DNA of 64,000 nt from Zanthoxylum bungeanum (taxonomy: Eukaryota > Streptophyta > Magnoliopsida > Sapindales > Rutaceae). The stretch lies in the NCBI GenBank assembly GCA_019454045.1, contig SKCR01047760.1, positions 1 through 64,000 of the forward strand, written 5' to 3'. The notes below the pieces were generated by a model. That model worked only from the letters and a program-made list of their open reading frames with translations, searched no databases and was not told the DNA's origin. Numbering within the stretch: the stretch's first letter is position 1; each line of letters starts with the position of its first letter. Both the position numbers and the translations under genes were made by a program. Positions 10,672-22,464 of the stretch are shown here, in pieces.

Positions 10672-12012
10672 GGTTCATTCCCGAACCGTGTTGTGATGTG
10701 GTCCATTCCAGAACCGTTGCCGTAAGGTGGTCCATTCTCGAACCGTTACTGTGAGTTGGTCCATTCCCGAACCGTTACTGTGAGGTGTGCATTTCCGAAC
10801 TGTTATCGTGAGGTGGTCCATTCCCGAACCGTTACTGTGAGGTGTCCATTCCCGAACTGTTACAGTAAGGTGGTCCATTCCCGAACCGTTACTGTGAGGT
10901 GGTTCATTCCCGAACCGTTACTGTGAGGTGTCCATTCCCGAACTGTTACTGTAAGGTGGCCCATTCCCGAACCGTTACTGTGAGGTGTCCATTCCCGAAC
11001 TGTATTTCCATTCTTGGAGTGCCATTCCCGGCTTGTTCATTCTTGAACTCTGCTCCATTCTTGGATTGCCATTCCTGGCTTTTTCATTCTTGAACTCTGT
11101 TCCATTCTTGGATTGCCATTCCCGGCTTGTTCATTCCGAACTGTATTTCCATTCTCGGAGTGCCATTCCCGGCTTGTTCATTCCTGAACTGCACTTCATT
11201 TTGGGATTGCCATTCTCAGCTTGTGATGCAATGGGCCTCAACCCTAGGACTCATCCCCAGAACTGATAGTGATGTGGGCCTCGACCCTGGGACTCATCCC
11301 CAAAACTGATGCTGAAGTGGGCCTCGGCCCTGGGACTCATTCCCAAACTGTGTTTCCATTCTTGGAGTGCCATTTTCGGCAAGATATGATAATGGTCCAT
11401 TTCCGAACCGTTACTCCATTTTCGGAGTGCCATTTTCGGCGAGATGAGATGATGTTCATCATTCGAACCGTGCTCCATTTTCGGAGTGCCATTTTCGGCA
11501 AGTGATGAGATGATGGTCCATTTCCGAACCATTACTGATATGATGTGGGCCCCGCCCCCAGAGTACTATACCCGGCAGGACTAATACTGAACCAATGTGG
11601 GCCTCGCCCCCCCAGAATGCCATACCCGCGGAACCGATATTGAACTGATGTGGGCCTCGCCCCCAACTGATACTGATATGGGCCTCGCCCCTCAGACTGA
11701 TACTGATATAGGCCTCACCCCTGAAACTGATGTGGGCCTCGCCCCAACACTGTTACTGATGTGGGCCTCGCCCCAGATTGATACTGATATGGGCCTCAAC
11801 CCTGGACTGATACTGATATGGGCCTCGCCCCCAGACTGATATTGATATGGGCCTCGCCCCAAGACTGATACTGATATGGGCCTCGCCCCCAGACTGATAC
11901 TGATATGGGCCTCGCCCCAAGACCGATACAGCTGATATGGGCCTCGCCCCCAGACTGATACTGATACCGGCCTCGTCCAAGACTGATACAGCTGATATGG
12001 GCCTCGCCCCTG
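10672..12012 (-). repeat. Composite tandem-repeat block of the Ogre/Tat element
   Basis: At least four successive arrays. ~26-30-bp units of GGTCCATTCCCGAACCGTTACTG type (10672-11000). ~60-66-bp units around CCATTCTTGGATTGCCATTC (11000-11220). ~52-bp units with GGGCCTCGACCCTGGGACTC and ~60-bp units with CCATTTTCGGAGTGCCATTTTC (11225-11540). About 15 units of ~29-30 bp built on GATATGGGCCTCGCCCC (11545-12012). Markedly more GC-rich than the surroundings. Ogre elements are known to carry tandem repeats between coding region and 3' LTR, and this matches that position. Periodic open frames reading GARPIS / GRGPYQYQS in every minus frame are by-products of the repeat. Confidence 0.88.
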
Positions 12013-12651
12013 TGATTCATTCCTGAAGACTACTGACATTGTACTGTTGCTGCTTCTGGTTGGCTTGCATTTGATGCTTTCTTTTTTAAGCCGTCTCTCT
12101 TGAAAACTGTTATTACAAAACAGAACAAACACAAAAGGATGCAAATATGTTACGTGTGCATGCATGCATGATTGAGTTTCCTATCCCGTTGGGTTAGGTC
12201 TTCCTTCAATTCTCTTGGTGACTGCTTAGCTTTCTCTTCCTCAGACAAGCTACTTCTTCAATCTGTCTACGTTGATCGGCTCGGCGAACTAATTCCCTTC
12301 CAAGTCTGATATTTTCACTGGCTCTATTTCCCAATTTCTGAATGTCTATCTTATCTTTTCTGTTTGCTTATTTCGAAGGTTCCCCGTGTTCATTACTGGA
12401 TTCCATAGTACCAAGGTTGAATACTTTTCTCAAATATACTCATATTGCAGAAGAGTTTCAACGAAATGAACGTCTTTATTATTGTTGAGGAAAAGAGTTC
12501 GAACAAGTAACAAAATCAATGTCATTTAAAAAAAAACTGGATCAAATAGACTATGAGTAACATCTCCATCATCCGCAACACTGCCTTCTTCCTCGGCCTA
12601 TGGTTCTTCACTGTCATCCATGTAAGAAGCTTGGTGGTTGAGGGTTTCTTT
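12013..12651 (-). pseudogene. Post-gag remnant of the Ogre/Tat element
   Basis: Between gag and the repeat block. On the minus strand a charged, helix-prone stretch can be read in one frame (IQKLGNRASENIRLGREL, then RRADQRRQIEEV). It looks like a coiled-coil tail of the Ogre polyprotein. Stops on either side and no protease active-site DTG/DSG motif seen. This is where protease and pol would start, so the deletion that removed pol probably has a breakpoint here. Confidence 0.45.
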
Positions 12652-13818
12652 TCATGGGTTGGGTATTTTATGGGAATCTATGAGATCTTGAATTTCATGC
12701 CTGAGGTGGGTGCAATTGTCGGTGTCATGGCCATGTAGCTGGTGGAAGTGATAATAAAGGTTCACATTTATGTGTGGTGGTGGGGGGTGCGGAAGTGGCT
12801 TGCCTTCTAAGGGTTTCAAGATTCCTTGTCCCTGTAACTTTTCAAATACCTTCGACAAAGGTCTACCAAGGTTGGAGAATTGCCGGTTCCTGATGGTAGC
12901 AACCTCGATAGTAGCGGGCTTAGTCTCAGAATACCCCCCAAAAGTCCGCCTATTATGGCCATAGGACTTTCTGTTTTCAGCCTCCTCTTCCTCAATATCC
13001 ATGACAGTTTCCCTCAATTGTCGAAAATCAGAAATCATCGAAGTCATCCTCCTCAGCTTACTATAAATAGAGGGCTTGGTGCCCCTGATGATCATTTTGA
13101 TTTGGTCCTTCTCAGAGGGCCGAGTCTGCATTTTCAGAAGCTGGCTTCTCCAGCGGTCTACATACTCCTTGAAGCTTTCTTCCGGCTTCTGCTTAGTGTT
13201 CTCCAAATCACGGAGTGACAAGTCAATTTCTAAGTCTGTAACATACTGCTTCAGAAAAGCATCAGCTAGTTCCTTCCAATCTTCCTTAAACTTCTTCTCA
13301 AGGCTATGATACCAAACCACAGGTGCCCCCTCGAGTGACATCCCAAACATCTTTTGGACTTGGTGATGTGATAGGCCCATTGAACTCATGACTGAGACAT
13401 ATTGCTGCAGATGGACTCTCGGGTCTCCATTCCCATTAAACTTGGCCATGTCGGGCAATTTAAACTGAGCTGGCAGCTGTTCTCCGAACGTCATTGCCTC
13501 ATAATCTAACAAATCCTCATTCTTACCCCTCATTTTGCGGGTAACTATTTCAACCCGATCCCGAAGCTTCTGTAACTCTGCCTGAGACCCAGATACTCTG
13601 CCTGCTGCATACTCTGCCATATCATCATCAAAAGCGGGGGTATCATCCCCCAACCCATTCAAAGGCTCATCACGCCTCACATTCTCAGAATTTCCCCCAG
13701 CACGAGGTACAGCCATATTTGTCATGGCAGTAGTCAAGGCTTGCAACTGTTCAGTAATCTTGGCCAAACCATTTTCCAACTGATCTATCCGGGATACCTC
13801 AATATCTGATTCACTCAT
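12652..13818 (-). CDS. gag: Ogre/Tat-type gag polyprotein, open
   Basis: 388 codons from ATG 13818 (MSESDIEVSR). The frame is open upstream to 13980, but those 54 residues look like leader translation, whereas M55 begins an acidic, coiled-coil-like N-terminus as in Ogre gag. Features: linker rich in Asp/Glu (residues ~45-75); gag core from FKLPDMAKFNGNGDP (~120) through VVWYHSLEKKF, WKELADAFLKQY and ESFKEYVDRWR (~215) to IRGTKPSIYSKLR (~245); a proline-rich stretch (~335); and a Tat-type zinc-knuckle relic YYHFHQLHGHDTDNC (~355) in which the first Cys of the usual CxYHxxxGHxTxxC is Tyr. The TGA after KIPNP ends it. It is the only sizeable intact frame among the elements here, while pol is absent. 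It could supply particles or be a relic; expression is unknown. Confidence 0.85.
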   Translation of the reverse strand: MSESDIEVSRIDQLENGLAKITEQLQALTTAMTNMAVPRAGGNSENVRRDEPLNGLGDDTPAFDDDMAEYAAGRVSGSQAELQKLRDRVEIVTRKMRGKNEDLLDYEAMTFGEQLPAQFKLPDMAKFNGNGDPRVHLQQYVSVMSSMGLSHHQVQKMFGMSLEGAPVVWYHSLEKKFKEDWKELADAFLKQYVTDLEIDLSLRDLENTKQKPEESFKEYVDRWRSQLLKMQTRPSEKDQIKMIIRGTKPSIYSKLRRMTSMISDFRQLRETVMDIEEEEAENRKSYGHNRRTFGGYSETKPATIEVATIRNRQFSNLGRPLSKVFEKLQGQGILKPLEGKPLPHPPPPHINVNLYYHFHQLHGHDTDNCTHLRHEIQDLIDSHKIPNP

Positions 13819-14820
13819 GTCTGTTCTCAGTATTTTGGTGAGTCTTCCCTTTTTCCTAACCCAACGGGAATCTATGATGGCTTTCAGAACACAAGGGTTA
13901 ACATGATGTATGTATGTATAGGGTGCATGAGATGCGTGTAACATGTATAACATACTAAATCGACTAAAATTTTCAAACAAATCGGCCCGCTATCATTTTA
14001 GAAGCTTTTGGGCTAACTGTCATAGGAGTGAACTCGTCCCAGTTTAAATGGCCCAACGAGTACACATCTCATGGCAAGGAGCCCAACTAAATCCAAATGG
14101 TAGTGTTCCGAACATAAGCACAAAGAAATATAATGCAAACATACAACAATAATTTCTACAGAATGGCCCATCAACATTTCAGAAGCTTTGGGCCCAATGG
14201 TCATAAGGTACGAACTCGCCCCAGTTTAAATGGCCCAGCAAGTCCACATTTCTGACAATGGTCCAACTATATCCAAATGAGAATGGTCCACAAGCACATA
14301 TTCAAGGAAATAATTGTTACTTTAGCCAACCTGGTCTATGGGTGGGTATCAAGAGTATAGACAAAGGCTCTCACTGGCGAAGGATGGCCCACAACTAGGT
14401 CTCCCCACTCATGGGTTCGAGTAACCAAGTGAGCGCACCCTTTTTTATACACTAAGGTACCTGCCAATGAGCTATGGTGTGTGACGGACTGTCAAATGGA
14501 TTTCCCGTTGTAGATTCCCCAGAGGGAAGGTGGAGCGAGGCTCACTTAAATACCCAAGCCTCTTAGGCTCTTATCGCTTGTTGTCAGGAATAAACAACGA
14601 GTCCTCCAAATTAGTCCATCACAATAGGCTACGAGTAGATGGCTATCTAGGTGCCTTCACAGCTTTTCCTTCTAGAAAGGTAGTGAATGATGGAAGACAC
14701 CAAACCATTACCTAGCCTCAAAATGCCTTTAATTAAACCCTCACTTTATCCACTATAGACACGGTCAATTAAAACATAAATCCAAACGTCACAAGTCAAT
14801 ATTTTGGGGCCGATTCTCTA
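13819..14820 (-). mobile_element. Leader of the Ogre/Tat element
   Basis: Non-coding region between primer site and gag. It contains a diverged direct duplication: 13985-14110 and 14163-14285 both carry AGAAGCTT(TT)GGGC, GAACTCGYCCCAGTTTAAATGGCCCA and AGTACACAT/AGTCCACAT. No upstream ORF1 of the kind found in large autonomous Ogre elements is evident. Confidence 0.6.
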
Positions 14821-14838
14821 TCCCCAGTGGAGTCGCCA
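14821..14838 (-). other. Primer binding site of the Ogre/Tat element (tRNA-Arg type)
   Basis: Minus strand TGGCGACTCCACTGGGGA, three bases after the LTR terminus. This is the primer site type described for Ogre/Tat elements (complement of a tRNA-Arg 3' end). It proves the minus orientation and identifies 14842-17792 as the 5' LTR. Confidence 0.85.
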
Positions 14839-15504
14839 AACTGTGGGGACACAGGAACTGGACGACGCATGCTGTCCCGGGCTCGCGGCCCGGTCGGGAG
14901 TATGGAATAGCCAGGGGGACTAAACCGGAGAATAATGGAGTCGCCACCCGGTGTGAACCGGGAAAATGAGATTTAAGGCCGTACTCACCCCTCGCAAGGG
15001 AAGACCTCAAACCGTTGGGTTCGGAATGGTCCATTACTTATGCCACTAGTAATGAAAGGATTTATATAATAATTTAATCAGGCCTAAGTAACACTTATTT
15101 CTAAGAATATCATGCTTCTATATTCACATACATACATCAACAAGTTCATTTATATGAAACACATATTCGAATTTGCATACAGCCTATTTGCATGTAATCT
15201 ATGTCTCAATTTGCATATATAAGGATTATCATACGGCAAGCATACAAGTTAATTAACGCATTGGTGGACACAGAAGCGCAAACAAATAGCATTCTTACTA
15301 GCATGCATATTAAAAAGATATTTAAGCGCATAACAGAATTAGACAACTAGAGGGGTAATACAAATGCATAACATAGAAAAGGGGTAACTATATGCTAAGA
15401 TGGACATGTCGTAATGTGATGCAAGAGGATCTGTTTATCGTGTGCGTTCGTGCAGCGTTCGTAGACGCGATCGAATGGTAAACAAAAGGTTCTCGTTTGA
15501 GTAG

Positions 15505-15561
15505 CGGGAAACGAATATCGGAAGGGAAATTCAGAATAAACAAGGTTCACTATTTTCGTTC
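15505..15561 (+). repeat. 57-bp inverted copy inserted in an LTR repeat unit
   Basis: Reverse complement of 17656-17710 of the same LTR (shared CCTTGTTTATTCT, CGATATYCGTTTCCC and CGAACGAAAA). It splits one CGTTCG repeat unit and has no counterpart in the 3' LTR at 7681-10520. Confidence 0.8.
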
Positions 15562-17227
15562 GTAAACGCATTCGAACAGAAATGAAACAGAATGCTCACG
15601 TTCGTATGGCGTTTGTGGACACGTTCGAATGGAAATGAAACAGAATGCTCACATTCGTATGGCGTTCGTGAACGCGTTCGAACGGAAATGAGACCTCATG
15701 CATGATAAGGCAAAATGCACGCGCGTTCGAGTTGCGTTCGTAGACGCGTTCGAACGGGGACAGATCTGATGCATGAAATGGGACGCAATAAATAAATATC
15801 GAATAGTACAATGCGAGGCGCGGTAAAGCATCGTGGTAAAGGGCTTTAACCCTTCCCCATAGGGGATCTTTCCTTCCACTTACTAAGCCCATGCGCTCGA
15901 TCGCATCATGCATACAAACATAAAGACAATCATATCAAACTAAGTATGTCCGATTGAACACATCTTACATCCAACCGAACACACATCAACTGGCACGGAA
16001 AAGCATCGTGGTAAAGGGCTTTAACCCCTCCCCATAGGGGATCTTTCATTCCACTTACTAAGCCCATGCGCTCGATTGAGTCATGCATACAAAGAATTAA
16101 ACACAATAATATCAAACTTAGTATGCCTGATTGAACGTATCTTGCATTCAACCGAACACACATCAACCGGCGCGGCAAAGCATCGTGGTAAATGGCTTTA
16201 ACCCCTTTCCATAGGGGATCTTTCATTCCACTTACTAAACCCATGAGCTCGATTGAATCATGCATAAATAAGCAACATGCAGAATTCAAGTGACGAAAAA
16301 TAAATAAACCAAAGCAACACCAAACAAAAGAGGGTGCCGTTAACTCAAGCGGTACGTGGAGTTGTGTCCCGAGTACAGATCATATTACTGTCCATTCAGA
16401 ATCGGCTATGAAATTTATGTTCGGGTTTCCATCCGATATACCGCGAGAGTTGACACATCTCTCATTCATCCAATACCCACAACACACATCATACACAAAC
16501 GAGATTTAACAAATAAGTAAAATACGATCAAAATAATAACAAAAATCAAATAAAGATGAGTGTGAAAAGTACCCTCAGGTCTAACCTTTTAAATCACCTC
16601 TCGGATGTACGGCACACGGTCGTCGGAAGGGTGGATGCTCCGCAACTCTTTCGGTTCACTGGTTCACTGTTCTCGTTCGTTGTCTCACTGTTTGGAGTCG
16701 TCGTTCTCCGTCTTTTACTGCTACTTTTGACTCCGATTTGCTACTATTCGGCCTCTGTTTTGCTGCTCGCTGTTCAGGTCACCTGTTTTGACGTTTCAAC
16801 GGACTGTTCCAAGTTTTTGTATGGGTTTTTAGTGTAGTCTTGTGTGAGTCTTTTAAGGATTATGAATACAGTTTTATTTATGTTATTACTTTCAGTTTTT
16901 TAGGGGATGTTTTAAGTGTATTTTGCTGCTGTATAGGGGGTGGTTTGGGCTTGATTTGGCTACTGTAGGGGGTGGTTTGGGCGTGATTCGGCTACTGTTT
17001 TAGTGTTAAAGGGGCTGCTATATTAAGGTATGATTTCGGCAATGGGAGAGTGAGGATGAAGAGAACTCTTTCTTGTTATTTTCTTGAGTGGCTAGGGCTC
17101 TTGGTGTGTTGTGATGGTGCTTTTAATGTGAAGGCTTGGGGTTATTTTCTTTTCTCTTGTGATTTGTGTGAGTTGTGTGTCTCTTATGTGTATGAGCTAG
17201 GGGAGTGCATGTCTTGGTTATGGGTTG

Positions 17228-17236
17228 TTTATATAG
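17228..17236 (-). promoter_or_regulatory. Candidate TATA box of the Ogre/Tat LTR
   Basis: Minus strand CTATATAAA about 560 bp inside the 5' LTR. The other LTR has CTATAAAAC at the equivalent place (near 9958-9966). Position fits a U3/R boundary; no transcript evidence. Confidence 0.45.
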
Positions 17237-17797
17237 AGAAGGGTTAGGGCTTCACCTTGTCTCACAAGGAAGGAATTTGGTGCATTAAAAAGAGATATGA
17301 TTTGGTGTTGGACAAGGAAAGGATTAGATTGAGGGGGGACAAATCTTGGCTAGAATAGGAAGTCAATATCCTTAAATTGGTTATGATTGATTTTGTGTTT
17401 TATTTAATTGGTAAATGGTTTAAATATTTTATTTAATTCAATGTTTAATTTAATTAAGATTTAATTTAATTTCCCATGTGTTTTAAATGTGTTTTATTAA
17501 TTGGGATGTGTTTTATGGGCTTTGGTGGGTTAATTGGGCTTGGGTGTGAGGCTAGCAGCAAAACCAGAATTACCGACACCGTTCGAACGCTTCCTCGAAC
17601 GCGACATGAACGCCCGCAATCTGTTTGCCATTCGAACGCATACACGAACGCATCACGAACGAAAACATTGAACCTTGTTTATTCTAAATTTCCCCTTCCG
17701 ATATCCGTTTCCCGCGGCTTCCGTGACTCAAGGGTAGTGCCTCCAAATGAGACTCATCATCGGGTTTCACATGCAAAAATACAATGCCTACAGTACC

Positions 17798-19700
17798 AGT
17801 AGGCACAATGCCTTGCGGAACATTAACTAGTATCCAAACTTAGTTGGTATACATGGGATCCATTTCGGATGTCATGGAACTTTGCCATAATAGGGAGTCG
17901 ATACCTTGTATCACTTCCTCATACGTAGTCAGTTCGTATTCCTCAATAAGATTGACATCTTTATGAGGTGAGATCAGAAACCCATACCCCAGGTTATTTT
18001 CTAACTCTCTCCGACTTACGTGGTTCTTGTGTATTCGAAGATAATTGGTATAGTTTCATCCTTGATGAACTATTTGTGTTCCATTAAGGAATCGGTGCCT
18101 GGAATAGTATTACTCTGATTTTCATCGAGTTTTACTTTCCTCCCACTTACCGCTGCATATAGGTATTCCTCTTAGGATAACCGCATGGCGAGCAATAATT
18201 ACATTGTTCTCTTGTGAGATGTATAAGTACTATACCTTGGTTTCCCTATGATAACCATTATTTGGCACTTATCCGATTTGGATTCTAGTTTGGTATCATC
18301 CAAACATATGCCCAGCATTCCAAAATGTTCAGGAATGAGAAACCCAGTTTCTTTCATGTTCATATCTAATATGAAATATGTCTAACAGATTTTATGGAAC
18401 CTTATTCAAAATAAGTTCTGCACTGTTTATACTTATCCGTTGAAGGAAATGGTAGCTCAGAGCAACTCATGATTAACCTTATCATGTCTAACATATTTCG
18501 GTTTATCCTATCGGACACACCGTCAAATTGACGTGTTCCGGGAGGAGTCCTCATTGAAAGAATACTATACTCTTTCAAGTATTTGAGAAACTTATTGCTT
18601 AAGTATTTACATCATGGTCTAACCGTGATTGTTTAATACTTTAGCCGATCTGTTTGTCTAATTCGTGTCGAAACTTTAAAAGTTTTCGATTTGTGTTTCA
18701 AAAGAAACACATAACCATAAAGTGATGCCACATCCGTAAAGGTCACGAAATATTCATATCCACCTCTAGCCTAGCTAGACATGGGCCCACTTGCTTCACT
18801 ATGAACTAGGGCTAACAGATCGGTGGCAGTTACACTTTACCAAGTAAAGGTGTTTTAGGCACTTTGCCTAATAAACTAGATTCGTAGACTTTATTTGATT
18901 GGAATCAAATATGTACTAATACCCACTCTTCGAAAGTGTGAGATATACGAGTCTTGTTTAATTGTGTCCCAGACAACAATGCCACAAATAAGTCTCAACT
19001 GATTTACTCAATTTGAGCTATTTGTTTGTCATGTTATATGTTTGATATTTATTTATATTCCAAATATAAATACTGTTATTCACATCTAATGTGTTTATCT
19101 CAATATCATCTTTATAAAATAAAACATTTTAGTGTTATAGAATATAAAGGTATACCCGCAACGGGTTAAACCCTGATATAGAGATAATGTATCTAGTCAA
19201 ACTAGTTGCATTGTAACAGTTTCCTAATTCAAGTACACACCCGAATGGTAGTTCCTAAATTTAGGTATCTACGGTTAAAACAACGAATTTTGTCCCATTT
19301 CCTATCCGCAGATTAATCTCAACTGAAGTCAGTATCCTGCTCATAGCAGATTCTGCACACCAGTACATATTTATGTACCACACTAAGTATCTAAAATCCA
19401 ATTTTAATACTAGTAGTGAACATATTTATGACAATCATATTTGAAGTCAGAGCCTTGCTCGTCTTCAATTCCTTCATGTCTACTTTGTTCAAATGGCAGT
19501 CACGCTTCCGCTATCCCGTTTGCCACAATTTAGGTAGACATTTTGGGATATGTCCTTTGTCTTCCCAGAAGATTATAATGATTTTGCCTTTGCCCTTTTC
19601 CACACCCAGAAGCCTTTGGCCAAGCCTTGGCCTTCTGGGATGTTGAAGTAAGGTACGCCTTGCGCTACTTGCCTTATTGCAAACTTTGGCTTTGTCTCAT
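17798..19700 (-). pseudogene. pol: Copia C2 gag/protease-integrase-reverse transcriptase remnant
   Basis: Continuation of the C2 pol relic after the Ogre insertion, reverse-collinear with 54480-56340 of Copia D. Read on the minus strand it runs from a gag/protease region (about 19200-19660), through a decayed integrase (about 18150-18950), into the start of reverse transcriptase (about 17800-18120). No frame stays open beyond about 75 codons. Function is lost; the family assignment rests on order and on frame-by-frame resemblance also visible in D. Confidence 0.7.
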
Positions 19701-20650
19701 TGAGAATGGCCATTAACTCTCCAAGAGTTTACTATTGCAATTTAGTACTTCTAAGATCTAAAAAATAGATATATGAAGATCCTGAATTTCAATATCATAC
19801 TATAAAGATCTAATCCTTAGTTCTGATTAAGAAATTAATGAGTCTAATTGGCAAGTTTAATGGATTAAGCACTAAAGTTATCATCACATGAATATTCCAA
19901 ATATCATGTTCCACGTATTTGCTTAACTCGGGCTTAGGCCTAATATGTTATTTTATCAAATAAAGTAATTATTAGTTTCCAGGACCATCATGAAATTATT
20001 TCCAATTTCAAAATTAAAGTCGTTTAATACATTTTCCTCAGGATTATGTTTTAAACACTATCTTTCAAATTATCTTGATTCTAATAGTCCAACTATTTAA
20101 TCAACGATTTTAGGTACTATTCATTATAATGATTACTACAGTCCAATTATATAATCAACTATAATTTAATAGGTTAAATTCAATTACATTGATTACTATA
20201 ATCCAATTATAAAATCAACTATAATTATTTAAATCAAATATATTGATTACTATAATCCAATTATATAATCAACTATAAATGAATAGTTTGAATACAGTCC
20301 AACTGTTTATTAAAACAACTATTAAATATTAGTCCAACTAATAATTAATTTATTGACGAATAATTTGTAATGAGCGCATATGGCAAGTTACTAAACGAAT
20401 ATTGCAAATTTAATACTTGCCTCCCACTATTTTTTCGGCGAGCCTCTAACCCTCTATCGAGTACTCGGGAAACCTTGTTTCCTAGTGGGCTAGGATCCCG
20501 TTAAATGTCACACAATCTTGACTTTGGCCAACAAATTGTATGATAATTAACTAGGTAGATCTCTAAGATCAATTGGATCCCATCCAATTCCTAGATCCAG
20601 TAGGGGGACATCCAAGTCCGAAATATATATCTTATATATGCCAATATATC
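19701..20650 (-). mobile_element. Copia C2 internal, gag region, AT-rich with tandem repeats
   Basis: No coding potential recognised. 20085-20345 holds about four diverged 54-65-bp units built on GATTACTATAATCCAATTATA followed by ATCAACTATAA. The same array is found inverted in Copia D at about 53920-54190. Confidence 0.6.
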
Positions 20651-22451
20651 CAATATATTGCCTAACCTTTTTCCTCTAAATCAACTAAGCCTTGGCTTTG
20701 GCACAACAAACTTAATGATCCCAGTTAAGCGGAACCCATTGACCATGGAAAGCTTCGTAATCAATGTCGATGGACAAGAAGTGATCTTGACTTTGGCCAA
20801 CAAATCACAACTTGGACAAGACACCAATATGGAACAAAGCCTTCGTGATTCAAACACATCATCGACGGACAAAGGCCTTGACTTTGGCCAACAAACCAAT
20901 GCCAGTCTTGGATCTTGAGTAAGAATCACTCAATGGATGGAAAACCGCTTAATATTTTGTGAGGGTTTTCGCGTGCAAATTGGCAACCAATTTATTATCT
21001 TTGTTAAGGTCTCATCATCATACACCCTTAAACATGCATTCTAAACACATAATAAGGCACATAAAATAAAATAATAATGATATGCAGATGGATACTTTAC
21101 ACATTGATCCTAGATCAAATCTCTCCATTTCTCTTCCCGCTAGCACAAGTATTACTTCTACCTGTTACATAACACTTCTAAAGAAACCTCATTTACATTG
21201 AGGGGATAGGTGAGAAGAGAATTACAAAGAGTATGGAGGTAATAGGCTGGACACGCAGGTCCAATTAATAAATTCTAATTTTATTACAACAATTTCCAAA
21301 ATTGCCCCACCCATATAATATCATCCGATTACATTATTCATGCATCGCAACCATGTATTCACACAGCATGTTATCAATCAATCTAATCCAATTAATTAAT
21401 CTGATAATTAGTGACCATCCAATCTTCAAACAACGATTTGATTTTGCGCGAGTCAAACTCGTTTTGCGAATAAGTACTCAAAGTACAAATTCTTGAATTA
21501 TATTAAACTACAAAATTAAATCCAATTCAATTTTTATTTAATACTAATCCACTATTTAATTCCAAATTAAATATTACACTTTATAATAAACCTTTACGAC
21601 TTAAATTCCAAATTTAATCGTTACGGGTCTCAAAGCCCGATTAACGTCCAATGTTAATTTAATTAAAGTCCAATGGGCTTTCAATTAATTTCTTTAAGGC
21701 GTGGACTTTTGGTCAACTTGGGTCAAACCCAATAACCAAAGCCCAATCAAGGAATAACCCCATAAGCTTAGAAATCAATTTAGGCCCATTAGGCCCAATT
21801 AAAATATTAAGGTCCATTAGTCATAATTAGACTTTATGGATTCGGTTTTGGGCCCAATGGATCCAACCAATTTGCCTAAACCAATCTTGGTACAACCAAG
21901 CCCAATTAGCCCAATAACAACTTTTAAGCCCAATTTCCAAAATTAGCCCATTTAATTAAACTACAAAAATTCCAAATTTCATATTTAATTAACCAAAGTG
22001 TAATTCCATAATTAATCACCCAAATCAATATTTCAAAAACATCAATTAGCCTAATTAATTATGCTTATCAACAACAAAACATGTCCAACACATTTTATCA
22101 AAAATCAAACCCATTTCATGCTATATGTCTCGGCAATAAAGGGAATTTGATGTCCAATTCGAATTCAATCCAATTAAATCCAATTCAACATTAAATCATC
22201 ATTCTCAATTGATTTCAAGTCATCCAATGAGTCAAAAATCAAAAATTCCAATACATTTAGGGCAAGATATCTCTTGGCCAAGCTAAGATTTTTTTTGGGC
22301 AAAATTGTTCCAAACAAATTTTCATGAATTGATCCAATCAAACTTCAATACAACATCATTTAAGCATACTCAATCATCCAATTTCATCAAATCATGCTCA
22401 AAATCAATTTACCCAATTTTAACCATAAATTCAAGTTTCATGCTTTTACTC
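20651..22451 (-). mobile_element. Copia C2 5' internal leader
   Basis: Reverse-collinear with 51687-53600 of Copia D. The only frame of note is 20681-20929 (minus), 82 codons, with CWPKSRPLS and CPSCDLLAKVK repeats from a duplicated CTTTGGCCAACAAA unit. Its counterpart in D is broken and I do not recognise it. The rest is AT-rich and non-coding. Confidence 0.55.
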
Positions 22452-22463
22452 GCTCTGATACCA
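22452..22463 (-). other. Primer binding site of Copia C2 (tRNA-iMet)
   Basis: Minus strand TGGTATCAGAGC, the exact complement of the initiator tRNA-Met 3' end used by most plant Copia elements, one base from the LTR terminus. Confidence 0.9.
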
Positions 22464-22464
22464 T

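Larger units (their letters stand above)
7681..17792 (-). mobile_element. Ogre/Tat-type Gypsy element, gag-only derivative, complete ends
   Basis: LTRs at 7681-10520 and 14842-17792 bound a 4.3-kb interior. On the minus strand the order is 5' LTR (TGTAGGCATT...CCCCACA), primer site, leader, gag, tandem repeats, polypurine tract, 3' LTR. Flanks are GTACA (7676-7680) and GTACC (17793-17797), a 4/5 match. The C2 sequence on both sides joins up correctly when the insert is removed, so the borders are secure. Protease, reverse transcriptase, RNase H and integrase are absent, so it could move only with enzymes supplied in trans. Confidence 0.92.
14842..17792 (-). mobile_element. 5' LTR of the Ogre/Tat element
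   Basis: 2951 bp, partner of 7681-10520. Same TG...CA ends, same two repeat arrays (about 15430-15765 and 15817-16265). It is longer because it keeps a ~63-bp GC-rich stretch near 14876-14940 and contains a 57-bp inverted insert at 15505-15561. Substitutions between the LTRs are scattered at a few percent, so the insertion is of intermediate age. Confidence 0.9.

Noticed and set aside
11692..12165. Repetitive 157-codon minus-strand protein (GARPIS / GRGPYQYQS motifs)
   Set aside because: Translation of ~29-bp tandem repeats; similar peptides appear in all three minus frames, as expected for a repeat without stops.
20681..20929. 82-codon minus frame in C2 as a captured gene
   Set aside because: Built on an internal CTTTGGCCAACAAA duplication and broken in the corresponding part of Copia D.
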